Positions 5,300-5,353 of a stretch of DNA of 5,353 nucleotides are shown here, piece by piece. Source of the DNA: Selenomonadaceae bacterium. GTDB taxonomy: Bacteria; Bacillota; Negativicutes; Selenomonadales; Selenomonadaceae. Positions within the stretch are counted from its first letter, which is position 1. Every line of letters starts with the position of its first letter. A program made the translations under genes and the position numbers. The DNA lies in assembly GCA_017529085.1 (NCBI GenBank), contig JAFXOC010000339.1, positions 1 to 5,353 on the forward strand, given 5' to 3'. Under the pieces are notes generated by a model. It saw nothing but the letters and a program-made list of their open reading frames with translations, searched no databases and was not told the origin of the DNA.

Positions 5300-5353
5300 T
5301 TGACAGAGCGAGTTTTAAACGGGAAAAAGTTTTGCGCCGCTATGATTACGGTC
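5300..5353 (+). CDS. Unidentified gene, 5' end only (18 codons)
   Basis: An open frame starts with TTG directly after the glycosyltransferase stop codon and runs off the window edge. It encodes MTERVLNGKKFCAAMITV. A good Shine-Dalgarno sequence, aaggtgag, stands 6 nt upstream, and TTG starts are used elsewhere in this operon. Eighteen residues are too few to name a family. The zero-base spacing suggests co-expression with the glycosyltransferase, so a role in the same glycan or lipid step is a reasonable guess only. Confidence 0.5.
   Translation, partial: MTERVLNGKKFCAAMITV

Noticed and set aside
1..5353. A defence, phage or CRISPR-type system
   Set aside because: All genes fit envelope biogenesis or housekeeping; the nuclease-like and deaminase genes carry motifs of cellular families and lie in a compact metabolic operon with no toxin, transposase or repeat array.

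Overview
The window reads as part of a lipopolysaccharide-export and envelope operon from a diderm Firmicute, most likely a member of the Negativicutes. This assignment is inferred, not proven. It rests on an LptA-LptB-LptF/G-DUF3084 gene order, clear GGAGG-type ribosome binding sites, several TTG starts and moderate GC. All genes lie on the + strand.

Layout: the 3' end of an lptA/OstA-like gene (1-231); a 206-nt non-coding spacer (232-437); lptB, the LPS-export ATPase (438-1157); a single LptF/LptG-family permease (1167-2264); a DUF3084 membrane/coiled-coil protein (2278-3489); a small RNase H-fold protein of YqgF/RuvC type (3489-3905); a deoxycytidylate deaminase (3898-4356); a GtrB/DPM1-like family 2 glycosyltransferase with two C-terminal membrane helices (4370-5299); and the first 18 codons of another gene (5300 onward). 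From lptB on, genes are separated by at most 13 nt or overlap, so they very probably form one transcript with translational coupling.

Function: LptA would carry LPS across the periplasm, LptB powers extraction and the LptF/G permease is its membrane partner. DUF3084 is predicted to be anchored in the inner membrane with a long coiled coil facing the periplasm. The glycosyltransferase probably makes or uses a polyprenyl-phosphate sugar for envelope glycans. The RNase H-fold protein and the dCMP deaminase are nucleic-acid and nucleotide enzymes without an obvious link to LPS export.

The most unusual feature is in the only real gap of the operon. Three small GC-rich hairpins are followed by an A/T-rich element (325-404) in which a 23-nt pyrimidine tract, its exact mirror image and a complementary purine tract lie in the order needed for a complete intramolecular pyrimidine-purine-pyrimidine triple helix. 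This ends 20 nt before the lptB ribosome binding site. I see no defence system, CRISPR array, tRNA or transposase.
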